13,887 nucleotides of DNA. Source: a bacterium (GTDB lineage Bacteria > Margulisbacteria > Marinamargulisbacteria > SXXA01). This document shows positions 6,992 through 13,887 of this stretch, piece by piece. The notes beneath the pieces are model-generated. The model worked only from the letters and a program-made list of their open reading frames with translations. It ran no database searches and was not told where the DNA came from. Location of the stretch: the NCBI GenBank assembly GCA_018402095.1, contig JAGYJO010000026.1, positions 1 through 13,887 of the forward strand, read 5' to 3'. How positions within the stretch are numbered: position 1 is the first letter of the stretch; the number at the start of each line of letters is the position of its first letter. The position numbers were made by a program, and so were the translations under genes.

Positions 6992-7022
6992 AACACAACG
7001 ACGCACGAAACAACATACGGAC

Positions 7023-7790
7023 ATGCACGCACCACGCAAACAGATAGCCACGACCAGACGCAAAACAATCACACTGCCCAGCAGCCATCCTACCCACCCA
7101 GAACGAGGCTACACATTCGCGCAAAGACGCCTCGCGATTACGCATTTTTTCCAAAGCGCATCACTTCTAACACTACAAAACACGCACCACATCGCGCAGC
7201 AGTTTAGTCACATATGCAACTACCCACCCTCACAAGTACCTATCAGAGAAGAAATCGACGAAACCCGACTAACAAATCACTTCAAAAATAGCTACACCGA
7301 CGTCATTCACAGAAAAATCAAGTACTTCGCCACATGGGAATGCTCTCGCCACCAAAACACCCCTTTATCACGGCTAGAAGCTATCGCGATAACCCATGCC
7401 AAAAAATTCACCGCGCAGGGAATCTGGGAATGCGTATGGATACATAGTCCTTTCACGGTCTTACAAGATCCGGACGTACAAATCCCAAACAAAGCCACAG
7501 CACACCAAAGACTACTCAAAACGGTACAAAGAGAAATCATAAGCGCACTCGGCAGCACCGGTAGTCACACCCAAGAAACATATACGGCCGCACAAACGAA
7601 TACAAAGGACCTGATAAATCTGCTACAAACAAAAGTCATAGGCAAAATGCACAACACCGACGACGCCGATTCAGAGACATTACAGCAGTTCAAGGCTGAA
7701 ATGATGCTTCATTTTATAGAACAACTCTTCTCTATCAGCAGAGAGCAGCTCTATCACTTCGACGGATTTGAATTCAACAAACAAGCTTAA
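7023..7790 (+). CDS. Paralog 3 of the unrecognised family, short N-terminus (255 aa)
   Basis: The reading frame is open from 6846, but that part overlaps paralog 2 in another frame, so the ATG at 7023, 31 bases after the paralog 2 stop, is chosen. Its ribosome site is weak (ACGG), which suggests coupling to paralog 2. The product is basic and histidine-rich near the N-terminus and lacks the acidic/polyproline tail of the other two. The shared domain is present: ITHFF (39-43), CVWIHSPF (137-144), AHQRLLKTVQREIISAL (160-176), FIEQLFSISREQLYHF (231-246) and the end motif LYHFDGFEFNK (243-253), two residues from the stop. It probably shares the paralog 2 transcript. Function is unknown; homology to its neighbours is seen, function is not. 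Confidence 0.78.
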   Translation: MHAPRKQIATTRRKTITLPSSHPTHPERGYTFAQRRLAITHFFQSASLLTLQNTHHIAQQFSHICNYPPSQVPIREEIDETRLTNHFKNSYTDVIHRKIKYFATWECSRHQNTPLSRLEAIAITHAKKFTAQGIWECVWIHSPFTVLQDPDVQIPNKATAHQRLLKTVQREIISALGSTGSHTQETYTAAQTNTKDLINLLQTKVIGKMHNTDDADSETLQQFKAEMMLHFIEQLFSISREQLYHFDGFEFNKQA

Positions 7791-7840
7791 CCTGTCACAA
7801 AAAGAGGGCACACACCTACTAGCGTACCGTCTGGCATAAA

Positions 7841-7916
7841 TGGTGGGCGGTGCAGGGCTCGAACCTGCGACCACCGGCTTGTAAGGCCGGTGCTCTACCA
7901 ACTGAGCTAACCGCCC
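7841..7916 (-). tRNA. tRNA-Val(TAC)
   Basis: The minus strand gives a standard 76-base cloverleaf with encoded CCA. The acceptor stem GGGCGGT pairs with ACCGCCC. The D-arm is AGCTCAGTTGGTAGAGC. The anticodon stem ACCGGC/GCCGGT carries the loop CTTACAA, anticodon TAC (valine, GUA and related codons). The T-arm contains GGTTCGAGCCC, and the discriminator is A. Confidence 0.97.
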
Positions 7917-7931
7917 GAAAGATCGGATAAG

Positions 7932-7959
7932 ATGCTACCGCATGTTTAGATTTGGACAA
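7932..7959 (-). promoter_or_regulatory. Likely promoter of tRNA-Val
   Basis: On the minus strand TTGTCC (7954-7959) and TAGCAT (7932-7937) are 16 bp apart, the same spacing as in the tRNA-Leu promoter, and the -10 is 15 bp from the tRNA 5' end. Each hexamer matches consensus at 4 of 6 positions. Confidence 0.5.
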
Positions 7960-7969
7960 CAAGTATTTT

Positions 7970-8095
7970 GTAAGCGTTTCATACGCCAGGGGCACTTAAA
8001 CGGGCTGCCAAAGGGCGAAGCCCTTTAAAGTAATCACTTCCTAGACGGGGTGCAGGGGGCGAAGCCCCCAGCAAGCGGGGTTATTAAATGATTAC
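7970..8095. mobile_element. Family 1 element sequence, copy C (composite)
   Basis: It begins GTAAGCGTTTCATACGCCAG, matching the left terminus of copies A and B, and continues to the small hairpin AAAGGGC-GAA-GCCCTTT. At 8030 a new terminus starts (GTAATCACTTCCTAGACGGG), reads as the right end in inverted orientation, passes a hairpin GGGGGC-GAA-GCCCCC, and ends at 8095 in TGATTAC. So a left half and an inverted short unit with its own inverted ends (8030-8095) are joined. No 8-bp duplication is seen at 7970, 8030 or 8095. It starts 10 bp upstream of the tRNA-Val -35. It may be two nested insertions or a rearranged one. Confidence 0.65.
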
Positions 8096-8150
8096 AGCAT
8101 CTTTGAGGTTTGGCCAGCTACGAAAGCCGCCCTCAAACATCCGGTATTCG

Positions 8151-9084
8151 TTAAACGGGATACGCCGGGACCTCCAAACAACCCGCCTGGCCGGATTCAG
8201 GCAACACCATGATCTTCGTACCAATAGCCGATCTCTTTGAGCGCCTGAACGTGGAAATCACCCCAATACGTTTTACCCTCATGGTGAAGCGCCGACAAGT
8301 TCGAGAGAGTGCGTCTCTAAAACCTCTTCGTCGAGCGTCCCAAAGCCTTCATCGAGAAACAAGGAACTAAACGCACATTGCGACTCGACATCTGAGACAG
8401 ACCCAACGCCAATGCCAAGCTCACAAGAAAGCTTCCAGACAGATTCCGTGTCACACGCACCCCATCCCTGATAATGGTCCACAACATTGAGAGACAAAGG
8501 CTGAGCACTATCGCGATGAGGGCATATCGGTCCGTCATCCGATGGCAGGTGGCGATTTCTCACATCTGCACCATGCGCTCAAACGTGCCCTGCGCAAAAG
8601 TTACGGTATTTTTGCCATCCGCAGAGCTGATCACGTCATGCAGCATTGCCCAACGATCAACGGTCTCTTTTGCCTTCAATGAATGAACAGCTGCGCGCCA
8701 ATTGCGCCGCATACTTTATGATCTGCCAGTCTCTGGGATAAGGCGCCTAAGTCATGTTGAAGCCCTCAATCTGCCGCTGGAGTGTCATTCCGTGACGCAC
8801 ACAAAACAGGCAGGGGCAGGTCCGTCTCTTTTTCTGCGCCAAATGCTTGGTATACTGCGTGCCTCTTTGTCCGCTACACGCGTCTCCAGAACAGTTTTTT
8901 CGGTATCTAGCGCCGCCAGCTTTTTTGAAGAACGGTACAGTCTCTGATGACAGTTTGCCGCCACATAGTCCGCTTCATCACGAAAGCCCAAATTCAACCA
9001 ACCAGATTCACACAGCGACGCCAACCGCTGAACGGCTTCCCGTAACGTAGAGAGGCCGCCAGTAGCTCCGGGTGATGCCGGCAT
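8151..9084 (-). pseudogene. sbcC: Frame-disrupted 3' part of sbcC (ABC ATPase C-terminal half)
   Basis: Minus-strand translation in three frames gives successive pieces of an SbcC C-terminus in the right order: LGFRDEADYVAA (about 8990-8950), WAMLHDVISSADGKN (8652-8608), MTDRYALI (8538-8515), RNLSG-SFLVSLALALGLSQ (about 8445-8390), LFLDEGFGTLDEEVLE with the Walker B/D-loop (about 8362-8310), ALHHEGKT, HVQALKE and MVLPESGQ, ending at a possible original stop, TAA 8153-8151. At least eight frame changes or stops separate them. The ABC signature, normally LSGGES, reads LSGS: six bases are missing in frame. Together with the upstream part the gene would have spanned about 1215 codons. No functional C-terminal ATPase half can be read from this sequence as given. 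Confidence 0.85.
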
Positions 9085-11795
9085 GGCTTGTCTGGATGGC
9101 GGGTCTTCGCCGCATCACAAGCCACACGCAAGCGGTCATACGTCGTTTCCGCCACACGCAACACGCCAGCCGTTTCTGATTCGAGCTGATCGGGATGACG
9201 GGCCCCATATTGGCGCTGTCTATCCAACTGTAGCGTCGACAGCTGCACCCCCTCGTCTCGCAAACCAAGCTGTAGTCGCTCTATCGTGGTCGCAAGATGT
9301 GTCAAAAGCTGCTCATGCGACGCAAGGGCAGCGGATTCAGCCAAGATCACTTTTTCGGCCGTCAGATACGCTTTCTGTTTGGCGTCAAAGGCCATACGTC
9401 TGTCTTGAAGTGTTTCAAACAGTGCCGGCAGCGTTGTGGAGACAAGCTCTCGACGCTGTTCTGAAAACCGGTCTTCAGAAAAAGAATACGTCCCGATAAC
9501 CGACCCTCTTTCCGACTCTGGCAACGCACCACAAAAAGCCTCCCATTCAGATTGAAAATCATCTCGCAAATGCTGAATGGCTGCCTGTTTTTCGTCATAG
9601 CTGTTATTCAAAAGCGCCTGCTGATGGCGTCCTGCAGAGACTGTTTTTTCGGCCGCCACAACAGACTCTTTGGCGGCCAACGCCATGTCTTTCGCGCGGT
9701 TCACGTCTTTACTGGTCTCACCTATCGCCTGGAGACGTTTTTCTAGCAGCGTTATCTCATCAACCATGTTTTTTTCAGCGAGGGCCCTGTCTGGCGCAGA
9801 CCATTCAGCCCACGGCAACGAGTCGCCCCCAACCAAAGCCGCCAACGCCGTCTCTAGATGCTGTTGCTCAGCGAGCAATTTGGCCGACTTTACCCGTAGC
9901 AACTCACAGTGTTTACGCAAGGTCTCTTGGGTTTCTTTGGCCACCTGCAGGACCGCCGAAACAGGGGCTGGGGTGCCGTCCGTGACATAGGGATGCTCAG
10001 CAGCCCCACAAAGCGGACAGGCTTCGCCATCCACCAAGTGCGCGCGCAAGGCTTCGAGGTCTTCTACCTGAGCACGTAGGCGTTGGGTTTCTTCCAACAA
10101 AGCAACTTCTCGGACACTGGCCTCATAGAGACGCGATTCATTGTCCAATTGTGTCGCGGTCTCGGCGAGATCGCGCTGTGTAGTTTTCAGACTCGCCTGC
10201 AAGACCTGTCTTTTGTGATCCGTTTCGATGACCTGCTGTAGCTGTCTCAGCACATCGCGTTTCTGGTCCAACACAGCCCGCCAATGGGTGTCGTCATGCC
10301 CCTCCAAAATAGTCGCCAACGATTTTTCCTGAGACATGAGCGTTTCTGTCGCCGTCGTCCAGGTCACAGCGGCCACATCCAAGGTTTTTTCTTGTTCCCC
10401 CAGGGCCTTCGTCGCCGACTGCAAGTCCGCAGCTATGGCGTCACGCGCCAGGGCGACTTGATCACAGGCTGTCGACACGGTGGCCATACGCTTGGCATGC
10501 CCCAACAACACCGACCAAGATTCTGCCAGTGTCGCATCGTCCCCGTGGTCCTTGAGGTAGGCCTCAGCTGCGGCAAAGTCCGCTTTTGCCTGGGTGATGC
10601 GTGAGTGCAACTCTGTTTTTTTGCGTTGGTTATCGGTCTGTTCTTTTTCTGTATTTTGCAAACGTGTCGTTTGTTCAGCCATGCTTTTTTGCAAAACTTG
10701 GATCTGACTGTCTAGCTGACGCATGCCATCGACTATCGGCTTTGTCGTGATCACAGTTTCTTTGGCATGACGCAACGATTGGTGGGCATCGTCGAGCGCA
10801 CGTTGGGAGTCTGTTGCCTGCTCCTGAAGGGTCGGCAAGTCTTGATTGAGTTGCGCTAGGGAGTCGAGAGCCACACGATGTTGTTCCCGTTGCGCCAAGA
10901 GAGACGCATAGTCACCCGCGATCCTAGCCGCACGGGTAGCGCGCTCGAAAACCGTTCTTTCTGACGTCGCCAAGGCCCAAGTCTCCAAAAAGGCAGTCAG
11001 TCCCGCTTTGGCAGCAGACAAATCCGACACCAACGTCGCGTCATTGTCATACCAGCGTATGGCTGTCTGCAAACGCAAAAGCTCTTTTTGCTGAGACACA
11101 ACCGTCTCTCGGTGACGGTGATGCGTCTCAGTCACGGCGGCTAAGGTGTCTGCATCCATCACGGAAATTCCTGAAACAGACGATTCTAAGACGGCTAATT
11201 TTTCACGCTCCTGAGACCGCCGTTCATGCACCGCTATCGAGATCTGACTGTAAATCTCTGTACCTGTGAGTTGTTCCAACAGGGGCGCGCGTTCATCCGG
11301 TGATGCCTGCAAAAAAGCAGCAAAGCCACCCTGGGCCAAGACCACCGCACGGGTAAAACGATCGAAATCCATCCCTGTTAATTCAATGATTTTCTCAGAC
11401 ACTTTGCGCAGCGACGATTCTAGAATCACACCCGAAACAGCATCCGCCAGTTCCCGTTGGGGTGTCTGCAAGTCCCCTTGAGGACTTTTTCGCGCACGGT
11501 GCTGAGACCAAATCACGCGGTATTTGCCGGATTGTGTAGCAAAGGTCACCTCGGCAAAACACTCTCCCGTTTGCCGAGACATGATGTCATTGCTACTTTT
11601 CGTCACCGTATCCAGGCGTGGTGTCTGGCCGTACAGCGCCAAACAAATCGCATCCAGTAGTGTGGTTTTGCCTGAACCAGTAGGCCCTGTGATCGCAAAA
11701 ATACCCGCCGCATCGTAGGCGGGATGGGAGAAGTCGATAGTCCATTCCCCAACGAGGGAGTTTAAATTCTTGAAACGAAGTTCTTCGATTTTCAT
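8994..11795 (-). CDS. sbcC: Exonuclease subunit SbcC, N-terminal ~900 residues intact, truncated by frameshift
   Basis: SbcC (bacterial Rad50) is the ATPase subunit that, with SbcD, opens DNA hairpins and degrades ends. Seen: N-terminus FKNLNSLVGEW (8-18), Walker A GPTGSGKTT (37-45), Q-loop VVLAQGGFAAFL (151-162), then long heptad-rich coiled coil on both sides of the zinc hook CPLC (593-596). The ATG at 11795 is the natural start. The frame as read ends at a TGA (8994-8996), giving 933 residues, but from about 9084 the true SbcC frame has moved to another register, so the last ~30 residues are not SbcC-like. The Walker B half lies in the disrupted segment downstream. A Rad50-type ATPase needs both halves, so this product alone should be inactive. 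It is separated from sbcD by a 209-bp spacer with a repeat, whereas the two genes are usually close. Confidence 0.9.
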   Translation of the reverse strand: MKIEELRFKNLNSLVGEWTIDFSHPAYDAAGIFAITGPTGSGKTTLLDAICLALYGQTPRLDTVTKSSNDIMSRQTGECFAEVTFATQSGKYRVIWSQHRARKSPQGDLQTPQRELADAVSGVILESSLRKVSEKIIELTGMDFDRFTRAVVLAQGGFAAFLQASPDERAPLLEQLTGTEIYSQISIAVHERRSQEREKLAVLESSVSGISVMDADTLAAVTETHHRHRETVVSQQKELLRLQTAIRWYDNDATLVSDLSAAKAGLTAFLETWALATSERTVFERATRAARIAGDYASLLAQREQHRVALDSLAQLNQDLPTLQEQATDSQRALDDAHQSLRHAKETVITTKPIVDGMRQLDSQIQVLQKSMAEQTTRLQNTEKEQTDNQRKKTELHSRITQAKADFAAAEAYLKDHGDDATLAESWSVLLGHAKRMATVSTACDQVALARDAIAADLQSATKALGEQEKTLDVAAVTWTTATETLMSQEKSLATILEGHDDTHWRAVLDQKRDVLRQLQQVIETDHKRQVLQASLKTTQRDLAETATQLDNESRLYEASVREVALLEETQRLRAQVEDLEALRAHLVDGEACPLCGAAEHPYVTDGTPAPVSAVLQVAKETQETLRKHCELLRVKSAKLLAEQQHLETALAALVGGDSLPWAEWSAPDRALAEKNMVDEITLLEKRLQAIGETSKDVNRAKDMALAAKESVVAAEKTVSAGRHQQALLNNSYDEKQAAIQHLRDDFQSEWEAFCGALPESERGSVIGTYSFSEDRFSEQRRELVSTTLPALFETLQDRRMAFDAKQKAYLTAEKVILAESAALASHEQLLTHLATTIERLQLGLRDEGVQLSTLQLDRQRQYGARHPDQLESETAGVLRVAETTYDRLRVACDAAKTRHPDKPCRHHPELLAASLRYGKPFSGWRRCVNLVG

Positions 11796-11814
11796 TTAAT
11801 TTCCAACCACCGAA

Positions 11815-11977
11815 GTCCCCACCCCCAAACCCTCCCCAAGGAGGGGCTAACTTGTTTTGAGGGCTGTGTACCTGCGGTGCTTGCCCTCAAGCCCAGGGAA
11901 TCAAGGTGAGAGACGTAGTCTCGAACCCTTTCAAAATATTAAAAGCCCCTCCCTGGGGAGGGGTTGGGGGTGGGGCT
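11815..11977. repeat. Family 2 inverted-repeat element between sbcD and sbcC
   Basis: Two 34-base arms (11815-11848 and 11944-11977) are inverted copies that agree at about 30 positions. Each arm contains an inner palindrome of the CCTCC...GGAGG type. The centre has a stem TTGAGGGC/GCCCTCAA (11857-11890) and a small GAGAC-GTA-GTCTC hairpin (11910-11922). Arms, size and palindromic ends resemble REP-doublet or MITE-type repeats. No direct duplication of flanking bases is visible. A degenerate relative lies at about 1925-2037. Transcripts from sbcD into sbcC would form a long hairpin here. Confidence 0.75.
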
Positions 11978-12004
11978 CAAAGTTCGAGCTTCCGTCATAG
12001 CCAC

Positions 12005-13267
12005 TCACAACGCATCCCCCGTTGCCAAGCACCCCGCCAATGTTTCACGATAAACATCGGTCAACACCCCACGCTGCGACTCAGGCACATGATGTGCCTC
12101 CAAACACCGTTGAAAAACATCCTCTGGCGTCAGATCATCCAGAGAAATCTCTGGGGCCGATTCCCAAGTCGCAACCGGGCGTTGATTTTTGACCCGCAAT
12201 ACGCGAATCGGCTGCGTGTCGACAATAGATTCAATACGGTCTCTCAAATCAGGTATAATCTCACTACCCGTATACACGATATCCAGCCAAATCGGCGATG
12301 CCAAAACATCAGACCCAGCCGTCTCCCCAGGCACGGGTAGCTCCGAAAAAAGCGCGGTCACGGATTTTTCTATTTTGGCCCAATCGCCGGATATGGCGAC
12401 CAATCGCTGAAAGGTCGGCACATGAATCGGCGTCACCAAGGGGGCGATGCCAGCACCCTCGATCGTGACTTTCAAAACAAGTTTTTGCTGTTTGGCTTCC
12501 CCAAACCCCATCGGAATCGGAGATCCGCTGTAGCGAATCGTAGTCGCGCCAGACACCTGTTGTGGCACATGCAAATGACCCAAGGCGACATAATCAAGGT
12601 CTTTGGAAAAAATATCCGTCCCCACATAGGACAGAGTCCCGACGTAGAGATCCCGAACCCCATCTCCCGCCACGCCACCCGCGACAAAGAGATGCCCCAT
12701 CCCCACGATAGGCACCGGCGTATCGAGCGTCTCACGCAGCTGACATGCTGCAGCAGTCACTGCCTCATAGTGATAACGGATCCCCGACACAAGTGCCGTG
12801 TGTTTGTCATCTGGCGACTGACCCGACTCGGACAGTCGCACATCACGGTCCCGCAAATAAGGCACCGCACACACGATCATCTGCGGATTTCCCGACGAAT
12901 CCCGTAATAAAAGGACTTCGTCAGCGGGGTTCTCGGTCGCCGCACCCACGATATAAATTCCCTGATCTTGGACCAACGGTTGAATCGCATTGATCAGTGA
13001 CGGCGCGTCATGATTGCCCCCTGTCACGATGATATGGGGACAGCCGCCCCGACGTAAGGCAGCGATTGTATCGTAATAAAGTGTCTGTGCCTGATGGGAC
13101 GGCGTGGTGGTGTCAAAGATATCGCCAGAGATGAGCACGACATCCGGTTTTTCTCTGGCGACACAGTCGATAAACCACTCCGCAAAAGCAGCGTGTTCGC
13201 GATGACGACGTTGGCCATAGAGCACAGCCCCAAAGTGCCAATCCGCAGTGTGTAAAATCGTTAGCAT
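12005..13267 (-). CDS. sbcD: Exonuclease subunit SbcD (Mre11-type nuclease, 420 aa)
   Basis: SbcD is the manganese-dependent nuclease partner of SbcC. All phosphoesterase motifs are present: HTADWHFG (6-13, metal ligands Asp9 and His11), LISGDIFD (45-52, Asp49), TGGNHD (82-87, Asn85 and His86), GH (191-192) and GHLH (230-233). The length is close to the usual ~400. The frame is open upstream to 13360, but homology begins at MLTILHTADW, so ATG 13267 is chosen. There is no clear Shine-Dalgarno (CTGCCCCTATCT precedes it), which is unusual for this window. The protein itself has no disruption, although its partner does, so it may be functional alone only in part. It is followed by the family 2 repeat and sbcC on the same strand. 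Confidence 0.96.
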   Translation of the reverse strand: MLTILHTADWHFGAVLYGQRRHREHAAFAEWFIDCVAREKPDVVLISGDIFDTTTPSHQAQTLYYDTIAALRRGGCPHIIVTGGNHDAPSLINAIQPLVQDQGIYIVGAATENPADEVLLLRDSSGNPQMIVCAVPYLRDRDVRLSESGQSPDDKHTALVSGIRYHYEAVTAAACQLRETLDTPVPIVGMGHLFVAGGVAGDGVRDLYVGTLSYVGTDIFSKDLDYVALGHLHVPQQVSGATTIRYSGSPIPMGFGEAKQQKLVLKVTIEGAGIAPLVTPIHVPTFQRLVAISGDWAKIEKSVTALFSELPVPGETAGSDVLASPIWLDIVYTGSEIIPDLRDRIESIVDTQPIRVLRVKNQRPVATWESAPEISLDDLTPEDVFQRCLEAHHVPESQRGVLTDVYRETLAGCLATGDAL

Positions 13268-13311
13268 AGATAGGGGCAGTTTATCCGATGGCGGTGGGCT
13301 TCGCAATTTTT

Positions 13312-13355
13312 CCCTTCTCCTTTCCCTGCCGAAACGAGCAGGGAAAGGAGAAGGG
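13312..13355. repeat. Perfect 18-bp inverted repeat upstream of sbcD
   Basis: CCCTTCTCCTTTCCCTGC (13312-13329) and GCAGGGAAAGGAGAAGGG (13338-13355) form a perfect 18-bp stem with an 8-base loop CGAAACGA. It begins one base after the stop of the small ORF at 13357-13599 and ends about 45 bases before the sbcD ATG. On the minus strand it is followed by A5, not T's, so it is not a standard intrinsic terminator. It may be a REP-like element or a transcript-stabilising structure. Confidence 0.75.
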
Positions 13356-13356
13356 C

Positions 13357-13599
13357 TCAATCAATACGCAAAACTGCGGAGGGGTTTCCCAAAGAGGTGA
13401 AAATCAAGCTATCGTCATTAGGGTCAACATAAGTCCCTGGCCATTGAAAATTCTTACCACCTTCCGAAAAATACAACGGCGTTGCAGGGTATACCTGCAC
13501 ATATATGGGAGAAGCATCGGTTTTTAGTTCAAAATATTTAGAGCCATTACCGCTACCATCAAAAGACGTTTCTGAGGAATATGTCATAGAAGATCCCAT
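13357..13599 (-). CDS. Small hypothetical protein (80 aa)
   Basis: I do not recognise it. From ATG 13599 the product is rich in Ser, Asp, Gly and aromatic residues (for example YVQVYPATPLYF and NFQWPGTYVDP), reminiscent of a beta-rich extracellular segment. It has no signal peptide. The same frame is open a further 22 codons upstream without a start codon, to a TAG near 13666, so this could be a fragment of a longer exported protein. AGGA lies about 12 bases before the ATG, and a second ATG is four codons in. The stop is immediately followed by the 18-bp hairpin. Being a genuine gene is uncertain. Confidence 0.45.
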   Translation of the reverse strand: MGSSMTYSSETSFDGSGNGSKYFELKTDASPIYVQVYPATPLYFSEGGKNFQWPGTYVDPNDDSLIFTSLGNPSAVLRID

Positions 13600-13657
13600 A
13601 TAACGGATCTTCCTATAAAATTTCGAGGCTAAATAGCCACAAGAAAAAACTTTTTTT

Positions 13658-13887
13658 CTAGACTACAGGCGTAAAGCTGAGGTTGGGGATTTTGAGATTG
13701 AGGGCGGAAAAGATGGTGGCGCAGACAGGGGTTGGGGTTTGGATTTTTTTAACGGGAGGGAGGTTGGTCTTTGGGACTGACAGCCGAATGGTTTGGAGCT
13801 GGGAGACATAACCCCAAGCATCAGTTGCGGTGAGCTGAAGTGGCTTGATCGATTCCCAAAAGGATTGGGCAATCATATAGGCCAACA
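13658..13887 (-). CDS. C-terminal part of an unknown protein, cut by the right edge
   Basis: The frame is open from the right edge to TAG at 13658-13660, about 75 codons (first complete codon TTG at 13885). The readable part contains MIAQSFWESIKPLQLTATD and ends in NLKIPNLSFTPVV. There is no motif I can name. TTG or the ATG three codons on could be starts, but an open frame to the window edge makes a truncated longer gene more likely. It is followed, after about 60 bases, by the 80-residue ORF on the same strand. Confidence 0.5.
   Translation of the reverse strand, partial: LAYMIAQSFWESIKPLQLTATDAWGYVSQLQTIRLSVPKTNLPPVKKIQTPTPVCATIFSALNLKIPNLSFTPVV

Noticed and set aside
6846..7022. Upstream extension of paralog 3 from ATG 6846
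   Set aside because: It overlaps the conserved C-terminal motif of paralog 2 in another frame and shows no similarity to the family.
1473..7916. Genomic island between the two tRNA genes with att sites
   Set aside because: No direct repeat of either tRNA 3' end and no integrase were found in the window.
9083..11718. Several plus-strand ORFs of 64-138 codons
   Set aside because: They are antisense to the long intact sbcC frame with its clear motifs; no independent evidence for coding.
11906..12340. 144-codon plus-strand ORF
   Set aside because: It begins inside the family 2 repeat and runs antisense to the sbcD C-terminus.
13268..13360. Upstream extension of sbcD from 13360
   Set aside because: The extra 31 residues are translated from the 18-bp hairpin and low-complexity sequence; SbcD homology starts at MLTILHTADW.
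1..13887. CRISPR array or restriction/defence system
   Set aside because: No regularly spaced direct repeats and no cas, toxin-antitoxin, methylase or restriction genes are visible; repeats found are inverted and dispersed.

Overview
The window looks like part of a bacterial chromosome, most likely a gammaproteobacterium of medium GC content. Support for this: both tRNA genes encode their CCA end, several genes have Shine-Dalgarno sites, the sbcD-sbcC order matches that of Escherichia coli, and there is a phosphohexomutase of the TASHNP/DPDGDR type. The species cannot be named from the sequence. The housekeeping-type genes (phosphohexomutase, tRNA-Leu, tRNA-Val, sbcD, sbcC) all lie on the minus strand, while most of the accessory genes lie on the plus strand.

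Layout. 1-1355: phosphoglucomutase/phosphomannomutase, cut by the left edge. 1473-1557: tRNA-Leu(GAG). 1619-2037: non-coding DNA holding a complete copy of a short inverted-repeat element (family 1) and a degenerate copy of a second repeat (family 2). 2190-3419 and 3448-4041: a convergent pair of exported proteins, a YHYH-domain protein and a PEBP/YbhB-like lipoprotein. 4425-7790: three tandem divergent paralogs of a protein family I do not recognise. 7841-7916: tRNA-Val(TAC). 7970-8095: more family 1 sequence. 8151-11795: sbcC, with an intact N-terminal three quarters and a frameshift-riddled 3' end. 11815-11977: family 2 repeat with long inverted arms between sbcC and sbcD. 12005-13267: sbcD. 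13357-13887: a small hypothetical ORF and the C-terminus of an unknown gene cut by the right edge.

Most interesting points. (1) The three-paralog array (398, 339 and 255 residues) shares a C-terminal region ending in a motif close to LYHFDGFEFNK, with proline-rich and acidic N-terminal tails in the first two, and a duplicated leader/promoter in front of the first two genes. (2) A 140-bp MITE-like element with terminal inverted repeats is flanked by an exact 8-bp target duplication (GATACAAG) and has landed inside the 3' end of the first paralog. It now encodes the last 18 residues, supplies the stop codon and a terminator-like hairpin. Removing it and one target copy restores a 29-codon longer reading frame. 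(3) Family 1 copies sit just upstream of the promoters of both tRNA genes, in the same orientation relative to the tRNA. (4) The last ~0.9 kb of sbcC shows at least eight frame changes between well conserved motifs, plus an in-frame loss of two residues from the ABC signature, so it is either recent decay or a local sequence-quality problem.

The genes do not form one pathway. SbcC and SbcD normally form a DNA-end and hairpin-cleaving nuclease complex. The mutase works in sugar-phosphate metabolism. The exported pair and the paralog array look like lineage-specific accessory functions placed between two tRNA genes and accompanied by small repeats.
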